NCBI RefSeq assembly: GCF_020171365.1
Contig: NZ_JAIUZO010000002.1
Coordinates: 868,001-932,000, forward strand
Source of the DNA: Qipengyuania gaetbuli
GTDB lineage: Bacteria > Pseudomonadota > Alphaproteobacteria > Sphingomonadales > Sphingomonadaceae
Reading direction: 5' to 3'
DNA: 64,000 nt
Part shown: positions 7,660 to 16,073 of the stretch, in pieces
Layout: every line of letters starts with the position of its first letter
Numbering within the stretch: position 1 is the stretch's first letter
Position numbers and translations under genes: made by a program
The notes under the pieces: model-generated
The model's database searches: none
The model's input: only the letters and a program-made list of their open reading frames with translations
Told to the model about the DNA's origin: nothing

Positions 7660-9069
7660 GTGAGCGCACAACGCATCGGACTGGTAATCGGCATCCTTGC
7701 CCTGCTGGCAGGCATTTTCGCGCCCTTGCCCGCGGGGATGGAACGCGGGGCCGGGATCGTTGCCGGCCTCGTCGTCCTCATGGCCGCATGGTGGATGACC
7801 GAGGCGCTGCCGCTGACGGCGACCGCGCTGATGCCCTTCCTCGTCCTGCCCTTTGCCGGGGTGATGGACGCAAAGACCACGGCGTCGGCCTATTATTCGC
7901 CGATCCTGTTCCTGCTGCTGGGCGGCGCCTTCATCGCCCTCGCCATCGAGCGCACGGGATTGCACAAGCGCCTGGCGCTCGCGCTGCTGCGCATGGTCGG
8001 CGGGCGCGGCGGTCAGGCCGGCGTACTGCTGGCCTTCATGGCGACGGCGGCAATCCTGTCGATGCTGATCTCCAACACCTCCACCGCGCTGATCATGATG
8101 CCCATGGCCGTCGCCGTGCTGGCGGGCGGAGGCATTGCCGACCAGGATACTGAGGGCCTGTCGGGTGCGCTGCCCATGGGCATCGCCTTTGCGGCCAGCA
8201 TCGGCGGGCTCGGCACGCTGGTCGGCTCGCCAACTAACGCGATTGCGGTTGGCCTGCTCGACACGCTGACCGGTACGCGGATCACTTTCGCGCAGTGGGC
8301 TTTCTATGGGTTGCCGGTGGTCGTGATCGGCGTGCCGCTCGCCGCCTTCCTGGTCGCGCGGGTGCAGAAGGTCGCTGCGCATCCTTTCGATGCGCGCGCC
8401 GCACGCGCGGCGATCGACACACATTCCGCCTGGTCGAGCGCGGAGAAGCGGCTGGTTCCGGTCGTCGCTGTGACCTTCCTTCTGTGGATGGGGCAGATGT
8501 GGATCGCGCCCTATTTGCCGGACGGATCGCTGACCGACGGCACCATCGCCATCCTGATGAGCCTGACGCTGTTCCTCCTGCCCGATGGCACGGGCAGGCC
8601 GCTGCTGACCTGGGACGAGGCGAATCGCGCACCCTGGGGTGTCATCATGATGTTCGGCGGCGGGCTGGCGCTGGCGGCCGGCATGGCGGCAAGCGGCCTT
8701 GCCGACTGGCTGGGGCAGGCGCTGTTGCCGCTGGAAGCCTGGCCGCTGGTGCTCGTCGCGATTGCCGTGGTCGCGATGGTCGTGCTGATCACCGAATTCG
8801 CCAGTAACGTTGCCACGGCCAGCGGCATCATCCCGGTCGTCGCCAGCCTCGTCGTGGCGCTGGGGGCCGATCCGGTCCTGCTCGCCATGCCCGCCGCGCT
8901 GGCGGCAAGCTGGGGTTTCATGCTGCCGGCCGGAACCGGTCCCAATGCCATCGCCTGGTCGACCGGTCGCATCCGCATCGAACGGATGGTCAAGGCAGGC
9001 CTGCTGCTCGACCTCTTCGGCATCGTGATGATCGTGGCCGTGGTGTGGGGCATGAACGCACTGCTCTGA
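7660..9069 (+). CDS. SLC13/DASS-family sodium-coupled anion or dicarboxylate transporter
   Basis: The 469-residue inner-membrane protein is almost entirely hydrophobic, with about a dozen membrane spans. It carries the two paired signature motifs of the divalent-anion:Na+ symporter family, SNTSTALIMMPMA in the first half and EFASNVATASGIIPV in the second. Substrates in the family are sulfate, succinate, malate, citrate and similar anions; this member cannot be narrowed further. The start is a GTG at 7660, with GGGAGAG about 6 bases upstream. It stands alone between the DUF547 gene and the methionine/cysteine-type PLP gene. Confidence 0.88.
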   Translation: MSAQRIGLVIGILALLAGIFAPLPAGMERGAGIVAGLVVLMAAWWMTEALPLTATALMPFLVLPFAGVMDAKTTASAYYSPILFLLLGGAFIALAIERTGLHKRLALALLRMVGGRGGQAGVLLAFMATAAILSMLISNTSTALIMMPMAVAVLAGGGIADQDTEGLSGALPMGIAFAASIGGLGTLVGSPTNAIAVGLLDTLTGTRITFAQWAFYGLPVVVIGVPLAAFLVARVQKVAAHPFDARAARAAIDTHSAWSSAEKRLVPVVAVTFLLWMGQMWIAPYLPDGSLTDGTIAILMSLTLFLLPDGTGRPLLTWDEANRAPWGVIMMFGGGLALAAGMAASGLADWLGQALLPLEAWPLVLVAIAVVAMVVLITEFASNVATASGIIPVVASLVVALGADPVLLAMPAALAASWGFMLPAGTGPNAIAWSTGRIRIERMVKAGLLLDLFGIVMIVAVVWGMNALL

Positions 9070-9225
9070 CGGGGCGTTTTCCTACCATCGGGCGGCTTGC
9101 TATCGCTCCCCCGATGGCACCGAAAACCCTCTGCTCCACCCCTGCCCCATGTGCGTCGTCTCGGGTCCGGGATTTTCTCCTGTGGACTGTGTTCCAAGCG
9201 TTCCATCCTGTGGGACCGGTCGCAG

Positions 9226-9254
9226 TTGAAACCAACATCGCTCCAACATAAGAC
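9226..9254 (+). promoter_or_regulatory. Candidate sigma-70-type promoter for the cystathionine gamma-synthase-family gene
   Basis: TTGAAA (9226-9231) matches a -35 box. After 17 bases TAAGAC (9249-9254) is a partial -10 match. Transcription from here would begin near 9261 and give a leader of about 115 nt. No better match was seen in the spacer, but alphaproteobacterial promoters are loose, so this is a prediction. Confidence 0.4.
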
Positions 9255-9267
9255 ATGGCCCACAGCG

Positions 9268-9362
9268 GCTGTCGGCGGAGAGGCGTTCCTGCGGAGGTTA
9301 GGAACGGGTGCCCCGGCAGCCTCATCGGCCCCCGCCTTCCTGGGGGCGAAGATACAGGAAGG
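9268..9362 (+). promoter_or_regulatory. Structured mRNA leader with anti-Shine-Dalgarno, candidate translational riboswitch
   Basis: An outer stem CTGTCGG (9269-9275) with CCGGCAG (9313-9319) encloses a hairpin CGTTCCT (9284-9290) with AGGAACG (9300-9306). Downstream, GCCCCC (9328-9333) can pair with GGGGGC (9342-9347), leaving CCTTCCT in the loop. CCTTCCTG (9335-9342) is also perfectly complementary over 8 nt to CAGGAAGG (9355-9362), which contains the ribosome binding site. The two pairings compete. This is the layout of a translational on/off switch. The upstream fold does not match any riboswitch consensus I can recall, so the ligand is unknown. Confidence 0.5.
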
Positions 9363-9374
9363 ATGCTCGCGACC

Positions 9375-10637
9375 ATGAGCGACGTCACCAAGATCAACGG
9401 CCGCCCCCTGAAACCCAGCACGCTGATGATGGGCCACGGTTACGACCCCGTGCTGTCCGAAGGCAGCCTCAAGCAGCCGCTGTTCCTCACCAGCACTTTC
9501 GCCTTCCCCAGCGCGGCCGACGGCAAGCGCCATTTCGAAGGCATCACCGGCAAGCGTCCGGGCGGCGCGGACGGCCTCGTCTATTCGCGCTTCAACGCGC
9601 CGAACCAGGAAATCCTCGAAGACCGCCTGTCCATCTGGGACGGCGCGGAAGACGCCCTGTCCTTCTCCAGCGGCATGTCCGCGATCTGCGTCCTGCTGCT
9701 GACCTATGCGAGCCAGGGCGACGTGATCGTCCATTCGGGCCCGCTCTATGCCGCGACCGAAGGCTTCGTCGCCAAGTGGCTGAGCAAGTTCGGTGTCAGC
9801 TACATCGACTTCCCGGCAGGCGCGACGCGCGAAGAGATCGATGCCGTGCTTGAACAGGGCAAGGCCAAGGCCGCCGAACAGGGAGGCAAGGTCTGCATGG
9901 TCTACCTTGAAAGCCCGGGCAATCCGACCAATGCGCTGGTCGACGTCCAGGCCGTGCGCGCCGCGGTCGACGCAGCGGGGCTGGAATGCCCGATCGCGAT
10001 CGACAACACCTTCCTCGGCCCGCTGTGGCAGCGCCCGCTCGAACATGGTGCGGACATCGTGGTCTATTCGCTGACCAAGTACGTGGGCGGCCATTCCGAC
10101 CTCGTCGCGGGCAGCATCGCCGGGGCCAAGAAGTGGATGGATCCGGTGCGCATGCTGCGCAACACGATGGGCGGCATCTGCGACCCGAACACCGCATGGA
10201 TGCTTTGCCGCAGCCTCGAAACCGTCGAACTGCGCATGCAGCGCGCGGGCGAGAATGCGGAGAAGGTCTGCGCCTTCCTTGCCAAGCACCCCAAGGTCGA
10301 AGGCCTCGGCTATCTCGGCATGATCAAGGATGCGCGCCAGCAGGACATCTACGACCGCCATTGCCTCGGCGCAGGTTCGACCTTTTCGCTGCTGCTCAAG
10401 GGCGGCGAGGCGGAATGCTTCCGCTTCCTCGACAGCCTCAAGATCGCCAAGCTGGCGGTCAGCCTCGGCGGGACCGAAACGCTCGCCAGCCACCCGGCTT
10501 CGATGACGCACCTGTCAGTGCCGGACGAGCGCAAGGCGGCGCTGGGCATCGGTGACAACCTCATTCGCATCTCGATCGGGATCGAGGACGCTGACGACCT
10601 CATCGCAGACTTCGAACAGGCGCTGGAACAGGTCTGA
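9375..10637 (+). CDS. Cystathionine gamma-synthase-family PLP enzyme (Cys/Met metabolism)
   Basis: The 420-residue cytoplasmic enzyme belongs to the trans-sulfuration PLP family. The cofactor lysine is in SLTKYVGGHSDLVAG, and other family blocks are LSFSSGMSAICVLL, YLESPGNPTNALVD and GGTETLASHPASMTH. Members catalyse cystathionine gamma-synthase, cystathionine lyase, O-acyl-homoserine sulfhydrylase or methionine gamma-lyase reactions; sequence alone does not choose. The start at 9375 has AGGAAGG 12 nt upstream; an ATG at 9363 directly abuts that site and is unlikely. A structured leader precedes the gene. The following ATP-grasp gene starts 1 nt after its stop codon, suggesting an operon. Confidence 0.9.
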   Translation: MSDVTKINGRPLKPSTLMMGHGYDPVLSEGSLKQPLFLTSTFAFPSAADGKRHFEGITGKRPGGADGLVYSRFNAPNQEILEDRLSIWDGAEDALSFSSGMSAICVLLLTYASQGDVIVHSGPLYAATEGFVAKWLSKFGVSYIDFPAGATREEIDAVLEQGKAKAAEQGGKVCMVYLESPGNPTNALVDVQAVRAAVDAAGLECPIAIDNTFLGPLWQRPLEHGADIVVYSLTKYVGGHSDLVAGSIAGAKKWMDPVRMLRNTMGGICDPNTAWMLCRSLETVELRMQRAGENAEKVCAFLAKHPKVEGLGYLGMIKDARQQDIYDRHCLGAGSTFSLLLKGGEAECFRFLDSLKIAKLAVSLGGTETLASHPASMTHLSVPDERKAALGIGDNLIRISIGIEDADDLIADFEQALEQV

Positions 10638-10638
10638 G

Positions 10639-11541
10639 GTGACGACAAGGATCGGCTTCCTCGCCTGTGCCGACACGCTTCCGCCACCCGAAGGCGTGGC
10701 GGACGAGCGGCGCGGGGACGCTTTCGAGCATGATCTCGAAACCGCGGCCCTGCGCCCGGCATTCGCCGCGGCAGGGCTTGAGCTGGTTGAGATCGACTGG
10801 CGTGCACCGCTGGGCGAATTCGAGGGCATGGCCTTGGTCCTGCTCGGCACGGCCTGGGACTATCAGGACCATCCGGACGAATTCCTCGACAAGCTGGAAG
10901 CCCTGGCCGGAATGGGCGTAGATGTCTGCAATCCGCCGGAGGTCGTGCGGTGGAATGCGGACAAGCGCTACCTTCGCGAGCTGGAACAGCGCGGGGTGAC
11001 CACCGTGCCCACGCTCTGGCTCGACGATCTCGACACTGCCGGCGTGCTGGGAGCGATGGACGGCTTCGGCTGCGACCGCATCGTGGTGAAGCGGCAAGTG
11101 GGCGCAGGGGGCCTCGGGCAGCACAGCTTCTCGCGCGCCCAGCTGCCCGCACAGGGCTGGCGAATGGGTCGCCCCTGCATGGCCCAACCGTTCCTGCCGA
11201 GCGTTGTCGAAGAGGGCGAGTACACCTTCCTCTTCATCGATGGCGCCTTCAGCCACGGCGTGCTGAAACGCGCGGCGGAGGGGGAATACCGCATCCAGTC
11301 GCTTTATGGCGGCTACGAATGCGATTTCGAGCCCGATACTGCCGACCTCGCCAAGGCACAGTCGGTGGTCGCCTCGCTGCCGTTCGACCGGCCGCTCTAC
11401 TGTCGCATCGACATGGCGCGCCTGCCTTCGGGTGACCTTGCGGTGATGGAAGCAGAGATGATCGAGCCCTACCTCTATCCGCAGCAAGGGCCGGAACTGG
11501 GCAAACGGATGGCCGAAGCCATCCTCGGCAGGCTGGGCTAG
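10639..11541 (+). CDS. ATP-grasp superfamily protein (RimK/glutathione-synthetase-like), substrate unknown
   Basis: The product has 300 residues, starting at a GTG one nucleotide after the upstream stop. It has the layout of a small ATP-grasp ligase: an N-terminal pre-ATP-grasp region (GTAWDYQDHPDEF), the ATP-binding lysine segment RIVVKRQVGAGGLG, a hinge AQPFLPSVVEEGEYTFLFI, and the metal-binding end CRIDMARL...VMEAEMIEPYL. Such enzymes join a carboxylate to an amine or thiol with ATP. Coupling to a sulfur amino acid PLP enzyme suggests a thiol- or amino-acid-derived substrate, which is inference. It overlaps the convergent PilZ gene by 4 bases. Confidence 0.8.
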   Translation: MTTRIGFLACADTLPPPEGVADERRGDAFEHDLETAALRPAFAAAGLELVEIDWRAPLGEFEGMALVLLGTAWDYQDHPDEFLDKLEALAGMGVDVCNPPEVVRWNADKRYLRELEQRGVTTVPTLWLDDLDTAGVLGAMDGFGCDRIVVKRQVGAGGLGQHSFSRAQLPAQGWRMGRPCMAQPFLPSVVEEGEYTFLFIDGAFSHGVLKRAAEGEYRIQSLYGGYECDFEPDTADLAKAQSVVASLPFDRPLYCRIDMARLPSGDLAVMEAEMIEPYLYPQQGPELGKRMAEAILGRLG

Positions 11542-11828
11542 CTAGGCTTCACGTCCAGCGCGGCGAGGATTTGCGGCAGGAGCGGGCGAGTGAATTGCAC
11601 GCCCGCCTCCGCGCCTTGGACCCAGACGACCTGTCCCGCGAAGGCGAGGCGATCGTCGATTTCGAAGATAAGCATGGCGCCCGGTTCCGCCGAGGCGTCG
11701 AACAATTCGACGCGGCATCCGCTCGGCGACACGTCGCACAAGATCGCCTGCGCGCGTTGTCGGCCGACAAGGCAGTCGAGCACGACGTTGGTAGCGTGTC
11801 GGGGAGAAAGGCGCTGCTGTATCGTCAT
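11538..11828 (-). CDS. Single-domain PilZ protein
   Basis: This 96-residue cytoplasmic protein is one PilZ domain, the commonest c-di-GMP receptor fold. The N-terminal arginine motif appears as RLSPRH and the second ligand motif as DVSPSGC, with W-V near the beta-barrel end. Cysteine replaces the second glycine of the usual D/N-x-S-x-x-G motif, so nucleotide binding is likely but not certain. It stands alone, tail to tail with the ATP-grasp gene, and no target protein is encoded nearby. Confidence 0.82.
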   Translation of the reverse strand: MTIQQRLSPRHATNVVLDCLVGRQRAQAILCDVSPSGCRVELFDASAEPGAMLIFEIDDRLAFAGQVVWVQGAEAGVQFTRPLLPQILAALDVKPS

Positions 11829-11925
11829 GGTCCGTTCCAGGACCTTTTGTAGCAGGCACAGGGCAAGAAATCGTAAACGCGGTCTTTACTATGGCGAAGC
11901 GTAAAAACAGTGGCTTAGGCAGGCA

Positions 11926-12459
11926 TCAGCCCTTCCATTCGCGCCGTTCCTCGGCAGATTTTAGGATTTCGTAGGCGAGCGAATATTTCTGGAACTGTGC
12001 CGCTGCCTCCTTGTCGCCCGGCTTGACGTCTGGATGCACTTCCTTGGCCCGGGCGCGGAAGGCTTTCTTCACGGCTGCGAAATCGGCATCGACTTCTAAG
12101 TCGAGCACCTCGAGCGCGCGCATCTCGTCGGCACTTCGCGATCCGTCTCCGCTGCCTGCCCAGCCGTAATGCTGCGCCTCGGCATAGCCGGCATTCTCGG
12201 TGCGCTCGGCCTTGGCGCGGGCCTCTTTCTCGGCCTTGTCGAGGCCTTCGAAATAATCCCACCCCCGATTGTACTCTGCGGCATGGGCCTGGCAGAACAT
12301 CCAGCGCTCGGGGCTGTTGGGCGCTTTGGGGGCGGGGCAATCGCCAACTTCCTCGCAGCCATGCCGGTCGCAAAGGCGAACAGGCGCAGCCTCGCGGCTG
12401 GCATCGTAGCCGCGCCAGCGGGGAAATCCCCAGTCGTTGGAGCGCCGCGCCTTAGGCAC
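11926..12459 (-). CDS. C-terminal J-domain (DnaJ-like) protein
   Basis: The protein has 177 residues. The last 60 or so form a J domain with the essential HPD tripeptide (EVHPDVKPGDKEAA), which would stimulate an Hsp70 ATPase. The N-terminal half carries several cysteines and histidines (CDRHGCEEVGDC, WMFCQAHAAEYN) that may bind a metal. This architecture, a short Cys/His region followed by a C-terminal J domain, is one I associate with alphaproteobacterial co-chaperones of unknown client. It is monocistronic, with 97 bases between it and the PilZ gene upstream of it in coordinate order. Confidence 0.82.
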   Translation of the reverse strand: MPKARRSNDWGFPRWRGYDASREAAPVRLCDRHGCEEVGDCPAPKAPNSPERWMFCQAHAAEYNRGWDYFEGLDKAEKEARAKAERTENAGYAEAQHYGWAGSGDGSRSADEMRALEVLDLEVDADFAAVKKAFRARAKEVHPDVKPGDKEAAAQFQKYSLAYEILKSAEERREWKG

Positions 12460-12607
12460 GGTGGCTCTTTCCGGAAGTCGTTTGTCGGGCTGGCATGGTC
12501 GTCAATCTAGGAGCACTGGCGAACTTGGCAAGGACATGGGAACCAGTTTCAATTCGAAATGTTGCATTGCAACGATTGCTTCACGTTTCCAGCCTAGGGG
12601 CCATGTC

Positions 12608-12757
12608 ATGAGCAAGCAGCTTACGCTTTCTGCCATCGCCGCCGCACTGACCATGGGCCTTTTCGCCCTGTCGGCGAGCGCGGGCTTTTTCGATATTCCG
12701 GCCGGCAGCCAGCTTGCCGGTCATGCGCCGCTGTTCGACCTGAACGCGCGCTTCTGA
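12608..12757 (+). CDS. Small secreted protein of unknown function
   Basis: The 49-residue product is mostly a signal peptide: a lysine near the start, a hydrophobic core (LSAIAAALTMGLFALSA), and probable cleavage after SASA, about residue 25. The predicted mature peptide is only about 24 residues and is not cysteine-rich. AGGGG lies about 7 bases before the ATG. I recognise no family. It is convergent with pal across a shared hairpin. The signal peptide and ribosome site favour a real gene, but the length leaves doubt. Confidence 0.55.
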   Translation: MSKQLTLSAIAAALTMGLFALSASAGFFDIPAGSQLAGHAPLFDLNARF

Positions 12758-12761
12758 GCGA

Positions 12762-12790
12762 AACGGGCCCCGGTCTGGCCGGGACCCGTT
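12762..12790. terminator. Bidirectional terminator-like hairpin between the small secreted gene and pal
   Basis: AACGGG (12762-12767) pairs with CCCGTT (12785-12790). After one mismatch, CCCGG pairs with CCGGG around a TCTGG loop. T-runs are short on both sides, so efficiency is uncertain, but the position between two convergent genes fits a shared terminator. Confidence 0.65.
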
Positions 12791-12799
12791 CCTTCGTCA

Positions 12800-13312
12800 T
12801 CAGTTGATCGTAATCGTCGCGGCGCGGCGGTTGAGCGCCCATGCGGATTCGTTCGAACCGAGCGCCACGGGTCGTTCCTTGCCGTAGCTGACAGTGCGGA
12901 TGCGGTTGGCCGGAATGCCGATGCTGACGAGATAATTCTTCGCCGCATTGGCGCGGCGCTCGCCAAGAGCAAGGTTGTATTCGCGCGTTCCGCGTTCGTC
13001 GGCATGGCCTTCGATCGTGAAATTGATCTGCGGGTACTGGCTGAAATACTGCGCCTGCGTCTGCAGCTTGGCGCTGTCTTCGGCGTCGATATTGTAGCGG
13101 TCGGTTTCGAAATAGATGACCGTGTTCGACTGGCCGACGGCAGCGATGAAGTGCTGCATCGAACCCACCGCAGGTCCGGTGGACGTCGGCGTCGGGGTCG
13201 GCGTAACGACATCTTCCGGCGGCGGCGGAAGCTCTTCCGGAGCCTTCTTCGAGCACGCGGCCAGGGCCAGCGCGGAGGTCAGCACAGCGACAGTAGCGAA
13301 ACGGGTATTCAT
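12800..13312 (-). CDS. pal: Peptidoglycan-associated lipoprotein Pal
   Basis: Pal is a 170-residue outer-membrane lipoprotein that binds peptidoglycan and TolB. The lipobox is LAAC (Cys20), followed by a proline/threonine linker (PPPPEDVVTPTPTPT) and an OmpA-like domain with the diaminopimelate-binding region in TIEGHADERGTREYNLALGERRA. It is the last visible member of the Tol-Pal operon, 81 bases after tolB. The cpoB (ybgF) gene that often follows is absent from this position. Confidence 0.97.
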   Translation of the reverse strand: MNTRFATVAVLTSALALAACSKKAPEELPPPPEDVVTPTPTPTSTGPAVGSMQHFIAAVGQSNTVIYFETDRYNIDAEDSAKLQTQAQYFSQYPQINFTIEGHADERGTREYNLALGERRANAAKNYLVSIGIPANRIRTVSYGKERPVALGSNESAWALNRRAATITIN

Positions 13313-13393
13313 AGGCTGTCCCCTTGTAAAACAGCGGTTTTCAATCGGTTTGCCCCCGATCGGTTTTTCGTCCCCACGAAACTCTCAATGCAC

Positions 13394-14779
13394 TTACGGC
13401 AGGATCGGTCCCCATGCCGGATCCGATGCGTCGACCGGCGTCGGCAGGCGGCGCTCGTTCTCGCCGGTGAGGTCAACCTGCCACAGCGAGGTCTTGCCAG
13501 TGTTCCGCTCGGTGCGGAAGAACTGGATGATGCGGCCATTGGGCGCCCAGGTCGGCGCCTCGTCCTGCCAGCCGCTGGTCAGCTTGCGGAAGCCGCGACC
13601 ATTGGGGTTCATGACCGCCACGTTGAAGTCGCCGGCAATATGGGTGAACGCGATCTGGTCGCCGCGCGGGCTCCATTCGGGCGTCGCGGACCGGCCACCG
13701 AAGAACGACAGGCGGCGCTGGTTCGATCCGTCGGCATTCATGATGTAGATCTGCTGGCTTCCCGACCGGTCGCTTTCGAACACGATCTGGCGGCCATCTG
13801 GCGAGAAGGAGCCGCCGATGTCGATGCCGGGCGCATCGGTCAGCCGCTCGCTGCGCCCGCCCTGCGCGGAGACGCGGTAGATGTCGGTATTTCCGCCGAC
13901 CGCCATCGAATAGAGGATGTAGCGGCCGTCCGGGCTCCAGCGGGGCGCGAAGGTCGGGTTCTCGCTCTGCGTCACCAGCGTCTGGCGGCCGGTTCCGATG
14001 TCGTAGACATAGATGCGCGGGTTGCCGTCGACGTAGCTGAGATAGACCAGCTGCTTGTAGTCGGGCGAATAGCGCGGCGTCAGTGCGGTTGAACGGCCGG
14101 TCGTGATGAAGCGGTGGTTCGCCCCGTCGCTGTCCATGATGGCAAGCCGCTTGACGCGGTTATCCTTGGGGCCGGTTTCGGCAATGTAGGCGATGCGGCT
14201 GTCGAAGAACGGACTTTCGCCGGTCAGGCGCGAATAGATGAGGTCGGCGCACTTGTGTGCGGCACGCCGCCAATCTGCGGGCGATACCACCCAGCCTTCT
14301 GCGACGAGGCGGCTCTGCAGCGCCATGTCGTAGAGATAGCAGCCCACGGTGAGCCGGTCGTCGCTGCGCGCACGGACGTATCCGTGGACCAGCATCTCGG
14401 CCCCGCGGTTGGACCAGGTCGCCCAGGACGGCGCATTAATATTGGCAAAACTAGGCTTGGGCAGCGCATCAGGGCCGGTCGGCTTGAACAGCCCATTGTT
14501 GCGCAGGTCAGAAGTGATCACCCGGGCCAACTCAACGCCAAGCGCCGCGGTGCCCTGCGCATTGGCAGGGGTGGCGACATTGCGGTCGGTCGCAAATGCG
14601 GGGATGGCGATGCCGAGATCGTCGAGATTGCCCTCGAAGCTGACCGAACCGGTCAGGCCACCCTCTTCCTCGATCGTTTCCACGTCCTGGCCTTCGGGGA
14701 TCGGTTCCCCAAGATCCTGGTTCTGCGCGGCGAGCGGCGCTGCCACGAAGGCGAGGGTTGCAGCTATCAGGTATTTCAT
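13394..14779 (-). CDS. tolB: Tol-Pal system periplasmic beta-propeller TolB
   Basis: The 461-residue protein begins with a signal peptide (cleavage after APLAA, about residue 18). An N-terminal TolB domain (about 45-190) is followed by PD40/WD-like repeats such as ALTPRYSPDYKQLVYLS, APRWSPDGRYILYS and GGSFSPDGRQIVFESDRSG. TolB links Pal to TolA in the periplasm and supports outer-membrane constriction during division. Its ATG overlaps the tolA stop as ATGA, so translation is coupled. Confidence 0.97.
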   Translation of the reverse strand: MKYLIAATLAFVAAPLAAQNQDLGEPIPEGQDVETIEEEGGLTGSVSFEGNLDDLGIAIPAFATDRNVATPANAQGTAALGVELARVITSDLRNNGLFKPTGPDALPKPSFANINAPSWATWSNRGAEMLVHGYVRARSDDRLTVGCYLYDMALQSRLVAEGWVVSPADWRRAAHKCADLIYSRLTGESPFFDSRIAYIAETGPKDNRVKRLAIMDSDGANHRFITTGRSTALTPRYSPDYKQLVYLSYVDGNPRIYVYDIGTGRQTLVTQSENPTFAPRWSPDGRYILYSMAVGGNTDIYRVSAQGGRSERLTDAPGIDIGGSFSPDGRQIVFESDRSGSQQIYIMNADGSNQRRLSFFGGRSATPEWSPRGDQIAFTHIAGDFNVAVMNPNGRGFRKLTSGWQDEAPTWAPNGRIIQFFRTERNTGKTSLWQVDLTGENERRLPTPVDASDPAWGPILP

Positions 14780-15582
14780 TGGGCAAGTCTCCAGTCGAAG
14801 CCGAAGGGTCCAACCACCTTCCAGGCTTCATAATACTGTTCTGGCAAGTCGAACGGGGCAGCCAGTTGCACCGCGCGGATGGCCTGTTCGCCATGGCGCC
14901 CCGCCTGTGCGCGGTTCGTGTCGTTCACACCGGTCTGACGCACGACCTCTGGCCGACCGGCAAGGCTGCCATCGGGATTGAGGCGGAACCGCAAAAAGGT
15001 CGTGATCTCCTCCACTTCCGGGCCGCTGGGTGGTTTCCAATGCGGCTTGATCTCTCGCGAGATCGCCTGGACCAGCGAAGCCTTCGCGCTCGCGCCAATC
15101 TGCGAGGCGGGGACGCGGGTCTCGTTGGTCGTGGTGCTGTCGCCTGCACCGGCAAGGAAATTATCGCCGATCCGCGAGCCGCCGCCCCGCTCTGCCGGTC
15201 GCGGCTGCGCCTGCTGGCGCGGCTGGTCGCGGCGGGGTTGCTGACGCGTCTCTCGTGCAGGAGCCGGAACAGGCGACTGTACGCGCGGCGTCGGGCGATC
15301 GACTTGCGGCGTCGTCGGTGCAGGCAGGATTTCGGGTGCTGGTGCCGGTACGTCCGACAGTTCGGGCGCGATCGCCGCCCGGCTTTCCGGCACCGGATCG
15401 GGCGCGGTCGCTTCCATCCCGACGTCTTCGGCCAAGCTCACCGTCATGCGCTCTGTACGCGGCGGTGCCTTGTCACCTTCGAAGAAGGCCTGGATCACCA
15501 GCGCGGCAAGCACCAGCAGGTGCAGCGCGACCGCGACGATCAGCCCGGTACGCTCCTCTGCCCTGATTGCGGTTCTCTCCAT
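14776..15582 (-). CDS. tolA: Tol-Pal energy-transducing protein TolA
   Basis: TolA spans from the inner membrane to TolB/Pal. The product has 268 residues: one N-terminal transmembrane helix (GLIVAVALHLLVLAALVIQAFF), a long proline/arginine/glutamine-rich region (about 60-150), and a C-terminal TonB-like domain with ISREIKPHWKPP and LRFRLNPDGSLAGRPEV. The MERTAIR start at 15582 is chosen because it places the membrane helix near the N-terminus and follows the tolR stop by 10 bases; a longer in-frame reading to 15645 would overlap tolR. Confidence 0.93.
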   Translation of the reverse strand: MERTAIRAEERTGLIVAVALHLLVLAALVIQAFFEGDKAPPRTERMTVSLAEDVGMEATAPDPVPESRAAIAPELSDVPAPAPEILPAPTTPQVDRPTPRVQSPVPAPARETRQQPRRDQPRQQAQPRPAERGGGSRIGDNFLAGAGDSTTTNETRVPASQIGASAKASLVQAISREIKPHWKPPSGPEVEEITTFLRFRLNPDGSLAGRPEVVRQTGVNDTNRAQAGRHGEQAIRAVQLAAPFDLPEQYYEAWKVVGPFGFDWRLAQ

Positions 15583-15592
15583 GAGCTTGTGG

Positions 15593-16072
<480 letters not shown>

Positions 16073-16073
16073 G

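Larger units (their letters stand above)
9070..9374. other. 305-base intergenic region with hairpin, promoter and structured leader
   Basis: No convincing gene is seen here. A perfect 8-bp inverted repeat, CCATCGGG (9085-9092) with CCCGATGG (9110-9117), lies shortly after the transporter stop. It has no T-run, so it is only a possible terminator or processing site. A candidate promoter sits at 9226-9254 and a folded leader occupies about 9268-9362; both are listed separately. Confidence 0.6.

Noticed and set aside
9268..9347. Assignment of the leader to a known SAM-type riboswitch because of GGGTGCCCCGG
   Set aside because: The other conserved elements (for example the GGCAACC and kink-turn segments) are missing or in the wrong order, so only an unnamed structured leader is claimed.
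9363..9374. ATG at 9363 as start of the cystathionine gamma-synthase-family gene
   Set aside because: It directly abuts the AGGAAGG ribosome site with no spacer; ATG 9375 is the workable start.
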